Positions 58,984 to 64,000 of a DNA stretch of 64,000 nt are shown piece after piece. This DNA comes from Caenorhabditis remanei (taxonomy: Eukaryota > Nematoda > Chromadorea > Rhabditida > Rhabditidae): positions 7,068,001 to 7,132,000 of the forward strand of contig NC_071331.1 in the NCBI RefSeq assembly GCF_010183535.1, given 5' to 3'. Numbering within the stretch: position 1 is the stretch's first letter; each line of letters begins with the position of its first letter. The notes under the pieces were generated by a model that worked only from the letters and a program-made list of their open reading frames with translations, did not search any database and was not told where the DNA came from. A program made the position numbers and the translations under genes.

Positions 58984-59276
58984 CATACTTGCAACGGGCC
59001 GGGCCGGGCCGTGACGAGGATTTCCAAGGCCCGGCTGAAAAATTCGAACTGAAATTTTGAACGAAATTTTGAATTTTTTTGAGTTTTTTTGAATTTTTTC
59101 CCAAAAATGTCGAATTTTCGACTATACTTCAGAATTCAATCAAAAGATAGTTATGCATCAAAAATTGAAATTTTTAATGTAAAATTTCAAAAAATTTCAA
59201 AAAATTTGGTAAAAAATAGGTACTTTTTTTTGAAGCCGGGCCTTCCGGCCGGGCCGGGCCGTAAATTTGCAAGTAT
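58984..59276. mobile_element. GGGCCGG-rich MITE truncating ELAPOR copy 3
   Basis: Ends CATACTTGCAA..GGGCCGGGCC and GGCCGGGCCG..TTTGCAAGTATG are inverted. It is related to elements near 8800, 29527 and 62050. It replaces the last coding bases of the ELAPOR fragment that follows. Confidence 0.75.
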
Positions 59277-59280
59277 GGGA

Positions 59281-59785
59281 AAGATGATCTCGAAGTGTTG
59301 TTCTCGAGTTATTTGGAGCTGAACGACGGCCTTTCGAGAAGATTACACGGTCTTGAAGCTGGAAATGATAAAAGCTATCAGAAAGACAACGAAGCGTAAG
59401 AAATATAGGTCGAAGAGATTTTTGAAAGTTATGAGACAGCAAAATTAATATAGGTACCAATTTATGTTTCACTTTTGTTTCAAAACTTGAAAATAAATGT
59501 TCTTATAGTATATCGACCCCAACACTTTTCAAACCAACCTCATCATCATCTTCATCCTCATCCAATCCACACGTCTCCACAGCTGGTAATTCTCCAGTAT
59601 GAGACTCAATAAGTCTCGTATATTTGTATTCCAGTCGTCGATTTCTTCTACAAATACAAATGAATCCAAGCGAAAGGAGTACCATTGAGAGGACGAGAAT
59701 AGTCAGAATAGTCTTTTGGAAGGCAGTGAATGCACTGCAAGTCACTTCTTTCGTTTGGGAAGCGGCACCGGTGATCACGCAGTGT
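59281..59785 (-). pseudogene. ELAPOR copy 3: last two exons only
   Basis: 59785-59539 matches the transmembrane exon (247 nt, acceptor now TAG), and 59358 downwards matches the last exon until about 59281. There the normal C-terminal residues are cut off by a MITE, and the frame would run on into it. No earlier exons are present; channel exon 9 follows directly. Confidence 0.85.
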
Positions 59786-59946
59786 CTATGACTCAAGAAA
59801 AATTTGGAGTTAATCAAGTTTGGTTTTCATGAAAAATGCTAATTAAAAAAACTAAAAAAAGTATGCTTCGACGAATTTATATTCATATTTATTAAAATTA
59901 TTCATCTTTCCTATTTGGTTTTCACCACAATTGTCTCTAATTCCAG

Positions 59947-60018
59947 ATGTTCGCTCTCTTCAATCTGGTCTATTGGTCCTACTACTTGACGACAAGTATG
60001 AATCCGGTTTATACATGA
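59947..60018 (+). pseudogene. Isolated channel exon 9
   Basis: A full 72-base exon 9 (TM4, stop TGA) with its acceptor, out of order next to an ELAPOR fragment. It marks a rearrangement breakpoint between about 59790 and 59930. Confidence 0.85.
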
Positions 60019-60173
60019 ACACTGATTGCAACTACTTGATCTATACACTGGTTATTATTCTTTTGTGTTATTTAAATGAATTTGTGTGAAACTTAAGAAT
60101 TTTACTGGTAGTGGAGCGAACAGCTCCATTGAAAGAAACACATGGTTATCTGAAAAATATGAAACGGACTTGT

Positions 60174-61432
60174 TGAGAAGTGACTATAATTTTCCGGACT
60201 TTTGAATGACGAATACCACGTATCGAAGTATTACGGAGGTGAGAAGATATAAGGCAATTTCCAGAAAAAATTACTTTCATAAAACATTATGTTTTATGTC
60301 AAGCATATAAAACGGGAAACATCAATCATGTGATTAACTTGAAAAATCTGTTCTAAATTATTTTTACCTAACCATCCAGGCCTATACCGCAGGAATGTGG
60401 CACCGTCTCTCCGTGTCCATCCACTTCGAACGTCTCTACGGTTTCTATGTCCTTAAAATGTATCTTCCCACCTACATATCTGTATTCATTTCATGGATTG
60501 CTTTCTGGATGGATACGAAAGCACTCCCTGCTAGAATCACACTTTCAGTCTCTTTGTTAATGACATTGATGTTTCAGTTTGGAAACACTGTCAAGTAAGG
60601 CTTCCATTCGGTCCAATTTTTGACCTACCTGACCGGCCGACCCCCGACCGACCGATCGCCGACCTACGCAATTTTTTCTGTCTGCATGCGCTATATTCGA
60701 CGACAATTTTTGATAAAAGAAATGGGCTCAAAACTGGCATTTTTACGAAGGAGAATGACAAAAATGAAATAAATTTGGACTAATTTGAACAGAATTAGTG
60801 TTTTCAACAATTTTGAATACCAATTTTCGGTCATAGTTCAATTTTTAATGAGCACAGGTTTATTATTTGGGTTTTCGAAAATCACTCGAAATTCGTTACA
60901 TTTTTGAAAGTGAATCATGTTTTGACATAATTTTCAGCGCACTTTTCACAATTTGAATTTTGAAAAATTCTGATATTTTGTGAAAAAATTGTTAAAATTT
61001 AAACTTCCGCCAATAAATACGCAAACACTTCACGCACAAATGCGGACCTCGGTCGGCTCGGTCGGTCGGCAGTCGGTCGGGTCGGTGGTCGGTCGGCGGT
61101 CGGACCGAACCCGACTGGACCGAATGGAAGCCTTACTGTCAAGTCACTGCCGGTAAGAACTTGCTGTTTCATGATTTGTTGATTGTTACAAAAGTCACAG
61201 CAATCAGATGTCGATATTTAAGGGTATTCCAACAATCCGTTTTAATTTTTTAAATTTGGTCACAATACGAGAAAAAAGCAAGCCGATGAACGGCTTTACC
61301 TTTTAACTGTTTATCACCGATTTGAGCATTTTGTTCCCCCACAATTGTCTCTAATTCCAGATGTTCGCTCTCTTCAATCTGGTCTATTGGTCCTACTACT
61401 TGACGACAAGTATGAATCCGGTTTATACATGA
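60174..61432 (+). pseudogene. Channel gene copy 4: exon 4 end, interrupted exon 5, exon 9
   Basis: 60174-60238 is the end of exon 4, in which a CGA codon is now TGA. Exon 5 begins at 60380, is broken at 60595 by a 540-bp element, and resumes at 61136-61152. Exon 9 is at 61361-61432. Exons 6-8 are missing. Confidence 0.85.
60596..61135. mobile_element. 540-bp MITE inside channel exon 5
   Basis: Ends TAAGGCTTCCATTCGGTCC / GGACCGAATGGAAGCCTTA are perfect inverts and are flanked by CTGTCAAG (60588-60595, 61136-61143), an 8-bp hAT-like duplication. Subterminal regions are rich in GGTCGGTCGG / CCGACCGACC. A truncated relative lies at about 31290-31527. Confidence 0.88.
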
Positions 61433-62049
61433 ACACTGATTGCTACATTTTGATCTAAACACTGGTTATTATTTCTTGTATTTTTTAAATGAATTGGTGT
61501 GAAATTTGATGATCATATTTATAGGAGAAGAACTTCCTTGAAAACACATTTGGTTATCCGAAAAATATGAAACGGATTTGTGAGGTCAAGCATGTTTCAC
61601 AGAAATAACTAAAACTAGAAAATCTTGGTTTGTTTAGTTTCGTAACGTTCTGTACCAATAAAATAAAACAACACGCGTTTGGAAACGGAAAATTAGTTTT
61701 CAATCATCTGAAACGGATAGCTTACATTGTACTGTTACAGTTGATTCATAAGTCAGTTCTGTTATTTTCCTAACGATTACTGGAGAAGGAAACTTGGAAC
61801 CCTGCGACATTCAATAAGTAATTCAAAGAATTTTACACTTTCCTGTCATTGAGATGATACTTCGAATGCATACTTTAAACTCCAGTGATCTCTGTTTCAG
61901 AATGTTCTTCTAAACTGTTTGTGAAAATCGGAATTAGTCGCTTTTTTTTTATTTCCAAGATTTCTATTACCGGAAACACAGATTACCTCATAGACCATTT
62001 CAAACTCAAAATGAGAATTAGCTGAAAGCTCAAAATGAAAATTAGTTGA
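61433..62049. repeat. Spacer of duplication copy 4
   Basis: Matches parts of the 21480-22080 spacer. No gene. Confidence 0.65.
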
Positions 62050-62438
62050 AACCATACTTGTCAACCGGGCCGAAACGGGCCGACACGGGCCGGCGCGTAA
62101 CTCGCTTCAAACTGAGTTTTGTGAGCTGAAAAATATACCAAAATGTAGATCTCAACGAGTTCTATGTCCGTGACCTACTACGGGCCGGATGGCTATTTGT
62201 TAATGGGCCGCGGGCCGGGCTAGAATGGCTTTTTTGGCCATTTTCGCGTTTTTTGGCACTTTTTCCCGGCCCGCGGCACGTTAACGAATACCCATCCGGC
62301 CCGTAGTAGGTCACGGACATAGAACTCGTTGAGATCTACATTTTGGTATATTTTTCAGCTCATAATATTCATTTGGACGCGAGTTACGCGCCGGCCCGTG
62401 CCGGCCCGTTTCGGCCCGGTTGACAAGTATGGTTGAAA
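62050..62438. mobile_element. Long hairpin MITE of the GGGCCGG family
   Basis: It begins ACCATACTTGTCAACCGGGC and ends with the complement. The two halves match almost throughout, meeting near 62245. Its tips match the element at 8800. Confidence 0.8.
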
Positions 62439-63179
62439 CTCATCAACAACACATACATGTGAATCTCTTTGTTGTATTTTTGTTGAGTTTTTTTGTGTTG
62501 TAAATAATTTTGTTGTAAAATAACTGTTTGTTTTAATGAATGTAAAATATGCAACTGATGGTTCAATTTCTACCCCAGCAGGTCAACTGAAAATTATTAG
62601 TGCATAACTATTCTCTGAAATAATAATTGATTAACGTTTCATTGCGTCCCAATATGCGGCGTTCAAATGAATAAATTACACTTTCAGCTACTGGTTATAT
62701 GGAGTGACAAACATGAAAGCAATGTTGATTCGCTTTTGTGCAATTCATTTATAAACATTTCTCCATTTTTAAATCCCTTGCCGACAATCAGAAATCTATC
62801 AATATTCATTATTTTATTTTAATTTACGTCATTTATTCGAAACCGCGAAAATAAAAACAGAAAAACATGACAAACAATAAAAATTTTGGCATTTTCTAGC
62901 GTGTGTGCAGAACCCCAAAAATACAGAATTAGAGAGAATCAGAGGGAAGAAAAATGGGATATGACTAATCACAAAAAACAAACGAAAACAGGAAAAGGGG
63001 AAGGAATTAGAACCGGTATGAGTCAAAAAAATCAAATTTTCTCTGTTTTCAATGGTTAATATTACTTCTATGTGACAGTTAAGAATTTGGTAACCCCACG
63101 TACTGACCCTCTGTCGTATCTCAAGGTTTTTGTTTTTGTTAAACCCTTTTCACAAGGTCACAGAAAGTCCTATCCAAAC
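62439..63179 (-). pseudogene. Remnant of ELAPOR copy 4: 3' flank and intron pieces
   Basis: 62820-63020 matches the sequence just downstream of the ELAPOR stop in copy 1. At about 63025 it jumps to sequence of the intron between exons 4 and 5 (25918-26010), then at about 63125 to the intron between exons 3 and 4 (27114 on). All exons between are gone. Confidence 0.75.
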
Positions 63180-63871
63180 CAGGCTTGGTCGGGAAAAACT
63201 TTTCGGGAAAATCGGGAACAAAAAAATTTCCCGAAATTTTTTTCCGGGAAATCGGGAACCCGAAAAATTTCCCGAAAAATATTTTCGGGAAATCGGGTTC
63301 CCGGTTTTTTTCCCGACTTTTTTTTTCGGGAAAATCGGGAATTTTTCGAGAAATTCGAGAATTTTTGAAAACGAACATTTAATGACTCATAAATGCGTAT
63401 TTTTCCACATTTTTTATTTTCATCATCAATGCTAGCAATAAAAACTTATTCAATAACAAAAAGTTCGTTTGTTGAGGTTGGAACCCTATCAATTTCCCGT
63501 TTCGCTGAAGAAACATCTCTCAGCTCTCAATAACTTTCTATCATCAAAACAGTTTTTGGCGACGAGAACATACGTTCTGCTTCGGAATTCGTTGCTAGAG
63601 AGCTCAAATACTCATGATAAATACGGGAAAGAGACAGAAATAATGAAAATTTTAGCAACACGCGATAAAAAAAGTGTTCTCGATTTTCCCGGAATTTTTC
63701 GGGAAATTTCTCGTCGGGAAAAATTTCCCGATTTTTTTTTCGGGAAATTTCCCGTCGGGAAAAAATTCCCGATTTTTTTTTCGGGAAATTTCCCGTCGGG
63801 AAATTTTCCCGAAAAAAGTCGGGAAAATCGGGAAATCGGGATACTCGATTTCCCGACCTCGACCAAGCCTG
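63180..63871. mobile_element. hAT-derived MITE (692 bp) with a relic of transposase
   Basis: Ends CAGGCTTGGTCGGGAA and its complement are flanked by ATCCAAAC (63172-63179, 63872-63879). Subterminal arrays of TCGGGAAA / TTTCCCGA fill both sides. The middle (about 63520-63620, minus strand) still reads SLATNSEAERMFS, the C-terminal dimerisation motif of hAT transposases. It is therefore a deletion derivative of an autonomous hAT. Confidence 0.85.
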
Positions 63872-64000
63872 ATCCAAACATATCAGATTATCAGTAATTT
63901 AATATCTCGGTTTCTGGACAGTAATTTCAGTCGTTATGAATTATTCTGCAGTATTAAATTTCTCCTAATTATTGCGCAGACTCTATTAAAAATTCTTCAA
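63872..64000 (-). pseudogene. ELAPOR copy 4 intron fragment running off the window
   Basis: Matches the copy 1 intron between exons 3 and 4 (about 27165-27300). The matching exon 3 would lie just past the right edge. Confidence 0.7.

Noticed and set aside
63072..63881. Multiple long frames with repeated FRENRE or FPEKF-like residues
   Set aside because: Translations of TCGGGAAA subterminal arrays in a MITE.

Overview
The window looks like genomic DNA of a Caenorhabditis-type nematode. Genes are compact, with many roughly 45-60 nt introns carrying GTRAGT-like donors and TTTCAG acceptors. The mobile elements (mariner/Tc1-type foldbacks, hAT, CACTA, BEL/Pao, CR1-like non-LTR) are types known from these worms, and the protein families found (ZYG-11-like, cys-loop channel, ELAPOR) fit. 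No bacterial features were seen. All calls were read by eye; no database search was run.

Layout. 1-5900: few or no host genes, one doubtful small-peptide locus (976-1316), a TA-flanked foldback element with a second element nested in it (1729-3214), another TA-flanked element (4211-4931) and a tRNA-Gln-like pseudogene. 5937-8358: a seven-exon ZYG-11-like gene with a readable VHL box (BC-box plus CUL2-box). 9031-14712: a tRNA-Trp gene cut in two by a 5.6-kb CACTA-like transposon that carries an intact 794-aa transposase gene and a second gene of unknown function. 15212-16481: a mariner-like element. 17610-28133: the best-preserved copy of a convergent host gene pair, a 423-aa cys-loop ligand-gated (anion-type) channel on + and an ELAPOR1/2 (EIG121/KIAA1324) homologue on -.

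31530-64000 consists of further, increasingly broken copies of this pair. The second channel copy lacks exons 1-3 and has two mutated splice sites. The second ELAPOR copy has a frameshifting 68-bp deletion in exon 2, an in-frame 16-residue tandem duplication, and large insertions in its introns. At least two more fragmentary copies follow and run off the right edge. Insertions into these copies include a complete hAT transposon (35378-38936, 8-bp target duplication), a gag-only BEL/Pao retrotransposon with near-identical LTRs (46537-50681, 5-bp duplication), a CR1-like retrotransposon (about 51533-55650), a second 1270-bp mariner copy, and several foldback or MITE-like elements, many with visible target duplications.

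The region therefore reads as a young, transposon-rich tandem array in which one gene pair is intact and the others decay by identifiable events. The paralogous copies act as empty-site controls for many of the insertions, so several element ends can be set to the base.
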